From Timonella senegalensis JC301 (GTDB taxonomy: Bacteria; Actinomycetota; Actinomycetes; Actinomycetales; Cellulomonadaceae), in assembly GCF_000312125.1 (NCBI RefSeq), contig NZ_HE978644.1, forward strand, positions 262,510 through 326,509: a stretch of DNA of 64,000 nucleotides. Reading direction: 5' to 3'. Under the pieces are notes generated by a model. That model saw nothing but the letters and a program-made list of their open reading frames with translations, had not been told where the DNA came from and did no database searches. Both the position numbers and the translations under genes were made by a program. Shown piece after piece: positions 35,364 to 42,431 of this stretch. Numbering within the stretch: the first letter of the stretch is position 1; each line of letters opens with the position of its first letter.

Positions 35364-35403
35364 TGAAACAACCCCTGTTTCAGCAGATGCAGGGGTTGTT
35401 TCA
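35364..35403. terminator. Strong hairpin at the edge of the transposase fragment
   Basis: Fourteen-base perfect arms TGAAACAACCCCTG and CAGGGGTTGTTTCA surround TTTCAGCAGATG, about 90 bases after the protease stop. It may terminate the protease transcript. Its right arm adjoins the first readable codons of the IS3-type remnant. Confidence 0.75.
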
Positions 35404-35692
35404 TGCTCTACACCAGCAGGGTCATGGAACTCGGCGCGATCCCCTCGACCAGGACCGTTGGAAACAGTTACGGCAACGCTTTGGCAGAAGCCGTGAATGC
35501 GCTCTACAAAGCGGAACTTATCCGCCAGCAAGGGCCCGGGAAACAGTCGAACAGGTTGAGCTCGCCACGCTCAAGTACGTGTGGTGGTGGAACAACGAAC
35601 GCTTGCACGCTGAACTCGATATGCGTACCCGGGCAGAAGTCGAAGCAGCGTACTACGCTAACGCGGGACCCGTGCCAGGACTTACTCAGTAA
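35403..35692 (+). pseudogene. Truncated, frameshifted IS3-family transposase (OrfB C-terminus)
   Basis: Only the last 95 or so codons of an integrase-core transposase remain. One frame gives YTSRVMELGAIPSTRTVGNS, YGNALAEAVNALYKAELIRQ. After a frameshift near 35540 a second frame gives ETVEQVELATLKYVWWWNNE, RLHAELDMRTRAEVEAAYYA to the stop at 35692. The DDE glutamate region (NALAEAVN) is present, but the rest of the catalytic domain, OrfA and a left terminal inverted repeat are missing. It is an inactive scar and evidence of past insertion in this pocket. Confidence 0.85.
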
Positions 35693-35886
35693 CGGACAAC
35701 GATGTCAGAACTAAACCCAGGTCAAATCAGCTCAGTCCCGGCCGCCCAACTCTTCTAGTGCGTAGATGGCTAGCGCCGTGATAAGCGCCGACACGTGTGT
35801 TGATGGGCATTCGTTTAGCTCGAGTTTCGAGGTGGCGGAGTGTGTTCTCACCGCCGTTTCTCTTCAGGGCGTGACACCATGTGAGC

Positions 35887-36672
35887 ATGCGCATTGCAGT
35901 AGCCCAGCTCGAGGTCACCCGGGACCTTGCCCGTGCCCGCGCGCTTGCCTCGGCCGCCGCTGCAAGCGCAGCGACCTCCGGCGCTCGGCTACTTGTTCTG
36001 CCCGAGTATTCCTCGGGATTCGATCCGCGCGGCGTGGACCGCGACCTGGCTCAGCCAGCAGGCGGCTCGTTTGAGCAACGTCTCGCAGAACTCAGCGAAC
36101 AACACAGCCTGTGCATCGTGGCCGGGGTGGTCCGCGAACACGGCGAAAAGCTCACGAACACTCTCGTGGCGCTGGACCGGGGCGAGCTCGTGGCCCAGTA
36201 TGACAAGATCCACCTGTTCGACGCATTCGGCACTAGGGAATCCGACACCTTTGACGCGGGTGCAATCGAACAGCGCGGCACGTTTGAGTGCGACCAGTTC
36301 ACGATAGGCCTCCAGACCTGCTACGATCTGAGGTTCCCAGAGATCACACGTAAGAGGGTGCTGGAAGGCGCGTCGATCGTCGTGAATCCGGCAGCGTGGG
36401 TGGCCGGGCCCAACAAACTTGCCCATTGGCGGACCTTGATTGCCGCCAGGGCAATCGAGAACACGTGCGTGATGGTCGGTGCGTCGATGGCAGGACGGGG
36501 GGTCATCGGCCATTCACTGGTGGTGGGCGCAGACGGAACCATTCGAGCGGAACTGGGCGCCGAACCCGGGCTGGCTGTGGTGGACATCGAGCAGGTGGAC
36601 ATAGAACTGACCCGGAACCGCAACCCCTCACTGCGTAACCGCAGGATGGGGATCGAGGCGCCGGGCCAGTAA
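35887..36672 (+). CDS. Carbon-nitrogen hydrolase (nitrilase superfamily amidase)
   Basis: A 261-residue amidase. ATG 35887 is used; GTG 35881 is two codons upstream. The Glu-Lys-Cys triad is Glu40 (LLVLPEYSSG), Lys107 (AQYDKIHLFD) and Cys145 (IGLQTCYDLRFPE). VVNPAAWVAGPNKLAHWRTLIAARAIEN and the C-terminal GHSLVVGADGTIRAELG complete the fold. It resembles NIT1/NIT2-like omega-amidases that hydrolyse deaminated glutathione or 2-oxosuccinamate; the exact substrate is undetermined. It stands alone after the IS3 scar. Confidence 0.92.
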   Translation: MRIAVAQLEVTRDLARARALASAAAASAATSGARLLVLPEYSSGFDPRGVDRDLAQPAGGSFEQRLAELSEQHSLCIVAGVVREHGEKLTNTLVALDRGELVAQYDKIHLFDAFGTRESDTFDAGAIEQRGTFECDQFTIGLQTCYDLRFPEITRKRVLEGASIVVNPAAWVAGPNKLAHWRTLIAARAIENTCVMVGASMAGRGVIGHSLVVGADGTIRAELGAEPGLAVVDIEQVDIELTRNRNPSLRNRRMGIEAPGQ

Positions 36673-36697
36673 CTACACGACTACGCGGGGCGGCTGG

Positions 36698-37507
36698 TCA
36701 GCCCAAGACCGCCATCATGACTGCCACGAAGTGGCAGGTAAAGCCGATGACCGTGAACGTGTGGAAGATTTCGTGGAAGCCAAAGTACTTGGGGCTCGGG
36801 TTGGGGCGCTTGAGTGCGTAAACCACGGCGCCGAGCGTGTACGCGAGGCCGCCAGCTGCCACGAGCCAGACGATTGCCGGGCTGCCGTTACGCCAGAACT
36901 CCGGCAGGAACCACACTGCAACCCAACCGAGCGCGATGTACACGGGCACGTAAAGCCAGCGTGGGGCGGTGAGCCAAATCATACGAGCAGCAAGGCCCAG
37001 AAGGGCGCCGGACCACACGATCACGAGCAGCAGGGTCGCCGTGGACTTGGTCAGCAGCATGACCGCGAGCGGGGTGTAGGTGCCCGCGATGATCAGGAAG
37101 ATGTTCGAGTGATCCCAGCGGCGCAGGCCAGCCTTGACCCCGGGGCGCCAGTTTCCCAGGTGGTACACGGCGGAGGTGCCGAACAGGAGCCAGGACGAGA
37201 TCGCAAATACGATGGATGCGACCTTGGGTGCGATCGGCGGCGCGAGCACGATGAGCACGATGCCTGCGGCCAGGGCCAGCGGGAACGTGCCCGCGTGGAT
37301 CCATCCGCGCAGCTTGGGCTTGATGGCATCGAGCGCACCAGAGACGCCCTCGGCTGCCTTGGCGGCGGCCTTGGAAGCTGCCTTCGACGCAGCCGCACCG
37401 GCTTTTTCAGCCGCAGAAGTTGCTCGGTCTACGAGGGATGATTCGGCGTCGCCCGAGTCCTCCATGTCATGGGGGTCTTTGGGTGAGGTGGTCTCGATTT
37501 TAGCCAC
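36698..37507 (-). CDS. Hemolysin III / PAQR-like membrane protein
   Basis: A 269-residue protein of the HlyIII/YqfA (PAQR) family. GTG 37507 with GGAG on the minus strand is preferred; the frame continues upstream to 37600. An N-terminal Ala/Lys amphipathic helix repeat (AAASKAASKAAAKAAEGVSG) precedes seven membrane helices. PAQR-type residues are visible in SAVYHLGNWRPG, RRWDHSNIFLIIAGTYTPLA and FGFHEIFHTFTVIGFTCHFVAV, whose His and Asp residues would hold a zinc ion. PAQR proteins are linked to membrane fluidity or ceramidase-like activity. Its promoter faces uppS across a 33-bp palindrome. Confidence 0.92.
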   Translation of the reverse strand: MAKIETTSPKDPHDMEDSGDAESSLVDRATSAAEKAGAAASKAASKAAAKAAEGVSGALDAIKPKLRGWIHAGTFPLALAAGIVLIVLAPPIAPKVASIVFAISSWLLFGTSAVYHLGNWRPGVKAGLRRWDHSNIFLIIAGTYTPLAVMLLTKSTATLLLVIVWSGALLGLAARMIWLTAPRWLYVPVYIALGWVAVWFLPEFWRNGSPAIVWLVAAGGLAYTLGAVVYALKRPNPSPKYFGFHEIFHTFTVIGFTCHFVAVMMAVLG

Positions 37508-37601
37508 GTTATCTCCACATAGGTTTGGCGTAGTCGCCTTTGCATCTCTAAGTATGTCAGGGCTCTGAAGGGCGGTGGGCGTGCCGGCCTGAGCCAGCAT
37601 A

Positions 37602-37634
37602 ACCTACGCTACCGTAACTTACGGTAGCGTAGGT
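37602..37634. promoter_or_regulatory. 33-bp perfect palindrome between hemolysin-III gene and uppS
   Basis: Sixteen-base arms ACCTACGCTACCGTAA and TTACGGTAGCGTAGGT surround a single C (37618). It lies 95 bases upstream of the HlyIII start and 118 upstream of uppS. It has no U-run and sits between divergent genes, so it reads as an operator rather than a terminator. The TACCGTAA/TTACGGTA core looks like a TetR-family operator; the regulator is not in this window. Confidence 0.75.
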
Positions 37635-37751
37635 ACGGGAATCTGTGAAGATTTACGTCACCTCGCCGATCAATCGCGCGGAGATCACCTTTCTCGGGTG
37701 GTTCGTCAAGTAACGTGAACTTGTTCCCCCAACGCCTGAAAGGCACCGCTC

Positions 37752-38513
37752 GTGTTCACACCCCCCTTCCTGTATGGCATCTACGAGGATCGAATCGCTC
37801 GTCGCCTACCGCGTCAGTCGATGCCGCGTCACGTGGGTGTGATCCTTGACGGCAACCGGCGGTGGGCAAAGTCCTTTGGCGAAACCGCTGCAACAGGTCA
37901 CCAGCGCGGCGCAGACAAGATCTCGGACTTCCTCGGCTGGAGTGAGGAACTCGGAGTTGAGGTTGTCACCCTGTGGATGTTGTCTACGGATAACCTGCGC
38001 CGGGAATCCGCCGAACTGGATGCCCTCTTCGGGATCATCGAAAACGCGGTGCGGCAGCTCGCGGAGACCCAGCGATGGCGCCTGAGGGTCGTGGGCAAGC
38101 TTGACCTTCTACCTGAGGCGCTCGCACAGAGCCTCGTGGCCTACCAGAACTCCACTGCCAACGTGGAAGGGCTCGAGGTCAACGTCGCGATTGGCTATGG
38201 TGGCCGCCACGAGATCGCTGATGCCGTGCGTTCGATGCTCAACGAGTACAAGGGCCAAGGGCTTGAACTAGAGCAGATCATCGAGAAGATCTCAGTCGAA
38301 GGGATCAACGACCACCTCTACACCAAGGGCCAGCCCGACCCCGAGCTTGTCATCCGTACCTCCGGCGAGCAGCGACTCGGCGGGTTCCTGCTCTGGCAGT
38401 CCGCCAAGTCCGAGTTCTACTTCTGCGAGGCCTACTGGCCCGACTTCCGCCGTGTGGACTACCTGCGTGCTATGCGCGCCTTCGCCTCGCGCGAACGCCG
38501 GGAGGGCAAATAG
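37752..38513 (+). CDS. uppS: Isoprenyl transferase (cis-prenyl diphosphate synthase)
   Basis: A 253-residue cis-prenyltransferase producing the undecaprenyl/decaprenyl or shorter Z-prenyl diphosphate lipid carrier for cell-wall synthesis. It starts at GTG 37752 after GAAAGG. The Mg/diphosphate loop is HVGVILDGNRRWAKSFG (Asp33), followed by GHQRGADKI, VTLWMLSTDNLRR, the VNVAIGYGGRHEIADA helix and the C-terminal ELVIRTSGEQRLGGFLLWQSAKSEFYFCEAYWPDF signature. Actinobacteria often carry two paralogues; chain length cannot be told by eye. Confidence 0.94.
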   Translation: MFTPPFLYGIYEDRIARRLPRQSMPRHVGVILDGNRRWAKSFGETAATGHQRGADKISDFLGWSEELGVEVVTLWMLSTDNLRRESAELDALFGIIENAVRQLAETQRWRLRVVGKLDLLPEALAQSLVAYQNSTANVEGLEVNVAIGYGGRHEIADAVRSMLNEYKGQGLELEQIIEKISVEGINDHLYTKGQPDPELVIRTSGEQRLGGFLLWQSAKSEFYFCEAYWPDFRRVDYLRAMRAFASRERREGK

Positions 38514-38597
38514 GCTGGATGGTGCGCGCCGCGCATCCCAGCAAACCACTCCGGTTCACCCGCCCGTTCGTCAGCACACCATCCGCGCAGGAGCCCC

Positions 38598-39344
38598 ATG
38601 TCTTCCAAAGAGTCAGCCACGACCCACTACGCCATGTGGTCCGTGTTCCAAACGGCCAACACGCTGCCCGAGGACGCCCTTGAGCGCAAGGACATGGTCC
38701 GTGAGGCGCTGCGCGCAGTGAACGGGGCCGCTGGAGGCTCGCCGGCAGGGCTGACTGTGCGCGGCTGGTACGACCTGTCGGGCATGCGTTCGGACGCTGA
38801 CCTTATGGTGTGGTGGCACGCCACCACCGTAGAGGCTGTCCAGGGCGCCTACCAGCGTCTACGCCAGTCCGAACTGGGCCGGTGTCTCGACCCGATCTGG
38901 TCAAACGTGGGTGTGTACCGCGCAGACACGGGCGCAGACACCGACTCAGACACCGACGCAGAAGCAGGCGGCACTACCCAACCGGCATTCCTCGAGTCGG
39001 GCGAGCCCGGCGCCTACCTGAGCGTCAGCCCACTCGGATATTCACAGGACTGGTATCAACTGCAAGCCGAGGAGCGCTCGCGCTTACTGGCTGAGCAGGC
39101 CCAGTCCCTGGCCCAGCACGCGGGCGTGCGCACCAGCACCGTGGCGGCCTTCGCGTTGGGTGACTTTGAATGGCTGCGCGCCGTTGAGGCCCCAGAACTA
39201 CACCAGCTCGTGGACGCCTCGCGTGCTCTGCGCTCAACCGCCGCCGGACACCACGTCCGCGAGGACACTCCGGTGTTTGCCGGCCCGCGCACGGACCTCA
39301 ACTCGTGGGCAGCACGACAGCCACTGTCCGACTACGACGCCTAG
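38598..39344 (+). CDS. hemQ: HemQ (coproheme decarboxylase, chlorite-dismutase fold)
   Basis: A 248-residue enzyme converting iron-coproporphyrin III to haem b in the actinobacterial/firmicute route. The typical first half TVRGWYDLSGMRSDADLMVWWHATTVEAVQGAYQRLRQSELG and the second half LSVSPLGYSQDWYQLQAEERSRLLAEQ..., AAFALGDFEWLRAVEAPELHQLVDASRALR are clear. An Asp/Thr-rich insertion (TGADTDSDTDAEAGGTT) separates the halves. No other haem genes are nearby. Terminated by a U-tailed hairpin. Confidence 0.93.
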   Translation: MSSKESATTHYAMWSVFQTANTLPEDALERKDMVREALRAVNGAAGGSPAGLTVRGWYDLSGMRSDADLMVWWHATTVEAVQGAYQRLRQSELGRCLDPIWSNVGVYRADTGADTDSDTDAEAGGTTQPAFLESGEPGAYLSVSPLGYSQDWYQLQAEERSRLLAEQAQSLAQHAGVRTSTVAAFALGDFEWLRAVEAPELHQLVDASRALRSTAAGHHVREDTPVFAGPRTDLNSWAARQPLSDYDA

Positions 39345-39372
39345 AACCCTGGGTTACGTCCGATAGACCACA

Positions 39373-39420
39373 AACGCCCTGCTGGCGGCCCCGTTAGGGG
39401 CCGCCACCAGGGCGTTTTTT
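39373..39420 (+). terminator. Terminator of hemQ
   Basis: Arms AACGCCCTGCTGGCGGCCCC and GGGGCCGCCACCAGGGCGTT pair almost perfectly around GTTA, followed by TTTT. It is 28 bases after the hemQ stop. Confidence 0.92.
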
Positions 39421-39423
39421 GAT

Positions 39424-39483
39424 TCTCGACGATTGTGGCTGGGCACCAGCGCGTGCCGGATGCCAGCCGCAATCGTCGAAAAT
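39424..39483. terminator. Inverted repeat of the CGACGATTG motif between convergent genes
   Basis: TCTCGACGATTGTGGCTGG (39424-39442) pairs with CCAGCCGCAATCGTCGA (39462-39478), with one G-U position. The right flank completes an exact copy of ATCGTCGAAAAT (39472-39483). It lies between hemQ (+) and the sensor kinase (-) and resembles the hairpin at 25197-25246. Confidence 0.75.
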
Positions 39484-39488
39484 AACAA

Positions 39489-40946
39489 CTATCCGTGCAT
39501 GTCCAGTTCGATCACGACCTGCGTGCCGCCGGTCTCATTGTTGGACCAGTCGATCGTGCCCTGGAGTTCGTTCGTGATGAGCGTGCGGACGATCGTGGAG
39601 CCGAGGCCCGAGCCAGGGCCGCGGCCCTCGTCGAAGCCAGCACCGTTGTCCGAGACGGTCGCTTTGAGGTGCTTGCCCGTGCGTTCCGCACGGATCTCCA
39701 CGGTGCCACCGCCCGTGGCGGACAGGCCGTGCTCCACGGCGTTCGTGACCAGCTCGGTCAGAACGAGAGCGAGGGGAGTGGCCTCCTTGGCCGGGATGAG
39801 GCCAAACGAACCGCGCTGGATCGTGCGCACTGAGATTCCGGCCGCGGCCACATCCGCGGCGAGGCGCAGTGCGCGCCCGACCATCTCGTCGAACTCGACC
39901 TCCTCATCCAGGTTCTGGGAGAGGGAATCGTGGACGAGGGCGATCGTGGACACGCGACGCATGGCCTCCTCGAGGGCCTCGCGAGCCTCGGGAACCGTCA
40001 TGCGGCGGGCCTGGAGGCGCAGGAGCGCGGCCACCGTTTGCAGGTTGTTCTTGACGCGGTGGTGGATCTCGCGGATCGTCGCATCCTTGGTGATGAGCTC
40101 GCGCTCGCGGCGGCGCAGTTCGGACGCGTCGCGGCACATCAGCACGGCGCCGATGCGCTCGTGGTTTTCAAGGAGGGGAACCGCGCGCACGGACAGGCAC
40201 ACGCCCTTGGACTCGATGTCGGTGCGCCACGGGGCGCGGCCCATCATGACCAGAGGCATCGACTCATCCACGGGGACCTTGTGCTCGATGAGTTCGGCCG
40301 TGACCTCCACAAGGGACTGGCCGATGAGCGGGCCGAGGACGCCGAGTCGGTGGAAGCAAGATAGGGCGTTGGGGGAGGCGTAGAGGACCTCGCCCTCTGC
40401 GTTGAGGCGAAGCAGGCCGTCTCCTACACGCGGAGCGCCCCGGCGCGAGCCGGTGGCGGCGTTGGGGGAGGGGAACTCGCCCGTGGCGATCATGTTCATC
40501 AGGTCGTCGGCTGCCTCGACGTAGTTGATTTCGAGGCGAGACGGGGTGCGGCCTGAGCCGAGGTTGGTTTGGCGTGCGACCACCGCGATGGTGTGGCCGT
40601 TGCAGCGAACTGGGACGGCCTCCTCGCGCACGGCGTATGTGCCGAACCAACGTGGCTCACGGGCGCGCTGAACTTCCTCGTCCACAAGAGCCTTTTCCAG
40701 CTGTGGACGCACGGAGTCGGGAGCGAAGGTGCCCACGATGTCCTCGTAGTGCACCGTGGCGCCGGTTGAAGGGCGGCAGTGCGCTAGGGAGACAAAGTTG
40801 CCGTCCTCCGTGGGAAGCCACAGGACGAGGTCCGCAAACGCAAGGTCGGAGATGAACTGCCAGTCACCAACAAGCAGGTGCAGCCACTCCACTTGGGCTG
40901 GCTCAAGGTAGGCATACCGTTCTACAAGATCACTGAGGGTCGACAC
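39489..40946 (-). CDS. PdtaS-like sensor histidine kinase (HisKA_2)
   Basis: A 485-residue soluble kinase. The N-terminal GAF-like domain (about 1-150) and PAS domain (about 170-290) precede the HisKA_2 box TIREIHHRVKNNLQTVAALLRLQARR, with the phospho-acceptor at His295/His296. The HATPase part has VLTELVTNAVEHGLS, VSDNGAGFDEGRGPGSGLG and TGGTQVVIEL. This is the actinobacterial PdtaS architecture, whose partner PdtaR is an ANTAR RNA-binding antiterminator. No PdtaR gene is in the window, so the kinase is orphaned here. Confidence 0.93.
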   Translation of the reverse strand: MSTLSDLVERYAYLEPAQVEWLHLLVGDWQFISDLAFADLVLWLPTEDGNFVSLAHCRPSTGATVHYEDIVGTFAPDSVRPQLEKALVDEEVQRAREPRWFGTYAVREEAVPVRCNGHTIAVVARQTNLGSGRTPSRLEINYVEAADDLMNMIATGEFPSPNAATGSRRGAPRVGDGLLRLNAEGEVLYASPNALSCFHRLGVLGPLIGQSLVEVTAELIEHKVPVDESMPLVMMGRAPWRTDIESKGVCLSVRAVPLLENHERIGAVLMCRDASELRRRERELITKDATIREIHHRVKNNLQTVAALLRLQARRMTVPEAREALEEAMRRVSTIALVHDSLSQNLDEEVEFDEMVGRALRLAADVAAAGISVRTIQRGSFGLIPAKEATPLALVLTELVTNAVEHGLSATGGGTVEIRAERTGKHLKATVSDNGAGFDEGRGPGSGLGSTIVRTLITNELQGTIDWSNNETGGTQVVIELDMHG

Positions 40947-41271
40947 ACGTTAAGACTACGCGAACCCTCCAGTTGGGCGGAGGTCCTACAGCGGCCCGGC
41001 GATGTGGCGTTCGACCGGGGTGAAAGTGTGTGAATCGGAGACGAGCCCCGGCATTCGAGTGCGAGCGCGCTGCTCAAAGGTGCCCGGCCCGAGTAGTCTT
41101 GGAGGTAGACAAGTTCGCAGGTGCGGGGTGTGGGAATCTGAGTTCTGTGCCGATTGGCGCTTCGGCTTTGACCACGATGTGCTCCGCAGTTCAATCCGCT
41201 TTCCGCGCCGCTTTGCTTCCACTTTCCGCCCCGCTTTCCATTCCTCCTTCCACGCAGCCGAAAGGGTACTG
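40947..41271. other. Divergent promoter region, no gene seen
   Basis: This 325-bp gap separates the divergent kinase and DUF2505 gene. The frame upstream of the DUF2505 start is open but Arg/Pro/Ser-rich, lacks a ribosome-binding site and shows no family pattern. No hairpin or strong promoter was recognised. Confidence 0.4.
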
Positions 41272-41787
41272 ATGAAGATCACCGAGACGATGCTCGTCAG
41301 CCACGATGCCAAGACAGTCTTTGACACGATGTGCGACCCCGCCTACGTGGAGTACAAGAGCGAACGTGCCGGCATCACCCTGCTCTCCAACGACGTGGTC
41401 ACCACGGACGAGGGCGCAGTCACGGTGGTTACCCGCGGGTCCATGAAGTCCGATGTTGTCCCCGCTAACTTCCGCACCTTCGTGGGTTCAGAGATCGAGA
41501 TCCGCCAGACCGTGGCGTGGGCCGAGGCAGAACTGTCCGAGCGCGATGGAGACGGCAAGCGCGTGGGCACCTTCGCCCTCGACATCTCGGGAGCGCCCGT
41601 GCGGATCTCCGGAACGGTCATCCTGGAGACTGCGCCAGCCGGTTCGCAGCTTGCCTACTCAGGCGAGGTCAACGCGTCGATCCCGCTGTTCGGTAACATG
41701 ATCGAAAAGGCCATCGCCGGCGTCATCACGGACGTCCTGGCCAAAGAGGCGAGCTTCGCCGATGAATGGATCGCCAGCCGCGGATAA
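41272..41787 (+). CDS. DUF2505 family protein
   Basis: A 171-residue protein starting at ATG 41272 (upstream GAAAGGG). It matches DUF2505, an actinobacterial START/SRPBCC-like fold: MKITETMLVSHDAKTVFDTMCDPAYVEYKSERAG, then VVTRGSMKSDVVPANFRTFVGSEIEIRQTVAWAEAE, VRISGTVILETAPAGSQLAYSGEVNASIPLFGNMIEKAIAGVI and a C-terminal amphipathic helix. SRPBCC proteins bind hydrophobic ligands; the ligand here is unknown. Followed by a strong hairpin. Confidence 0.9.
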   Translation: MKITETMLVSHDAKTVFDTMCDPAYVEYKSERAGITLLSNDVVTTDEGAVTVVTRGSMKSDVVPANFRTFVGSEIEIRQTVAWAEAELSERDGDGKRVGTFALDISGAPVRISGTVILETAPAGSQLAYSGEVNASIPLFGNMIEKAIAGVITDVLAKEASFADEWIASRG

Positions 41788-41804
41788 TCGTCTTAGTCTT
41801 GGTT

Positions 41805-41845
41805 GCGAAGCGGCCGTCCCACCTCTGGTGGGGCGGCCGCTTCGC
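41805..41845 (+). terminator. Terminator of the DUF2505 gene
   Basis: Arms GCGAAGCGGCCGTCCCACC and GGTGGGGCGGCCGCTTCGC pair with one mismatch around TCT, followed by TGTTTGT. It is 17 bases after the stop. Confidence 0.87.
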
Positions 41846-42187
41846 TGTTTGTGGCTGCGGGTATGTGGCGAGTGCCGTTGGAAGTGAGCGTGGTTTCCAC
41901 AGATTCTCGACGATTGTGGTTGCGCCGGGCTCGAAAGCCACTGCTGGTGGGTGTGGGGCCGCGTTCGGGGCTTTCTTTGCGCGGGGTGTGCGGCGAGTGC
42001 CGTGTCCAGGGGTCGAGTGCCGGCTCCGCGCGACGGCACTCGACCCCTAAAAGCAGCACTTGCATGGTGGGGCGCGGGCGGGTATGCCCGCCGGAGTCTT
42101 GGTCCTCGGTGTGGGACATGCGCTGGTGGGTGCGCATGATCGTCGTGAATCATGAAAGGTCACGAGGGCGTAACGATTGGGTATACG
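41846..42187. other. Intergenic stretch before the ceb operon
   Basis: No gene is supported. It contains a GATTCTCGACGATTGTGG copy of the dispersed motif (about 41903-41920). It also has a 15-bp hairpin AGGGGTCGAGTGCCG / CGGCACTCGACCCCT (42008-42048) followed by TAAAAG, and a further motif-like ATGATCGTCGTGAATCAT (about 42134-42151). Confidence 0.5.
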
Positions 42188-42201
42188 TGAGAACGCTCCC
42201 A
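42188..42201. promoter_or_regulatory. CebR/CelR-type operator, upstream copy
   Basis: TGAGAACGCTCCCA matches the cellobiose-regulator consensus TGGGAGCGCTCCCA at 12 of 14 positions. It lies about 87 bp upstream of the next copy and may support looping. Confidence 0.6.
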
Positions 42202-42265
42202 ATGCTGTGAACAGCAGTTATAGCCGTTTAGGTCGTTACATTCACCGAGTTGCGGAAATGAGCAC

Positions 42266-42321
42266 TTGACTTTGTGGAAGCGCTCCCAGCATGATGCTTA
42301 TAACACATGGGAGCGCTTCCA
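42266..42321 (+). promoter_or_regulatory. ceb operon promoter with two CebR/CelR-type operators
   Basis: TTGACT (42266-42271) and CATGAT (42290-42295) make a plausible sigma-A promoter with 18-bp spacing. Operator TGGAAGCGCTCCCA (42275-42288) fills the spacer, and operator TGGGAGCGCTTCCA (42308-42321) lies just downstream over the expected start point. Both match TGGGAGCGCTCCCA at 13 of 14 positions, the known site of Streptomyces CebR / Thermobifida CelR, LacI-family repressors released by cellobiose. The LacI gene at 47336 is the obvious binder. Confidence 0.87.
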
Positions 42322-42431
42322 TCGAGGTTGCATGGGCGCCCTCATGAATGCCAAAAGCCATCCCCCCGAATGGCTTGCGGTTCCATCACACAGCGGCACA
42401 AGCCGTACTCGTTGACAAAGGAGTCCCCGTA

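Noticed and set aside
35364-35403. Terminal inverted repeat of an intact insertion sequence
   Set aside because: Both arms are adjacent with a 12-base loop on one side only, and no matching end or target duplication was found, so it reads as a hairpin.
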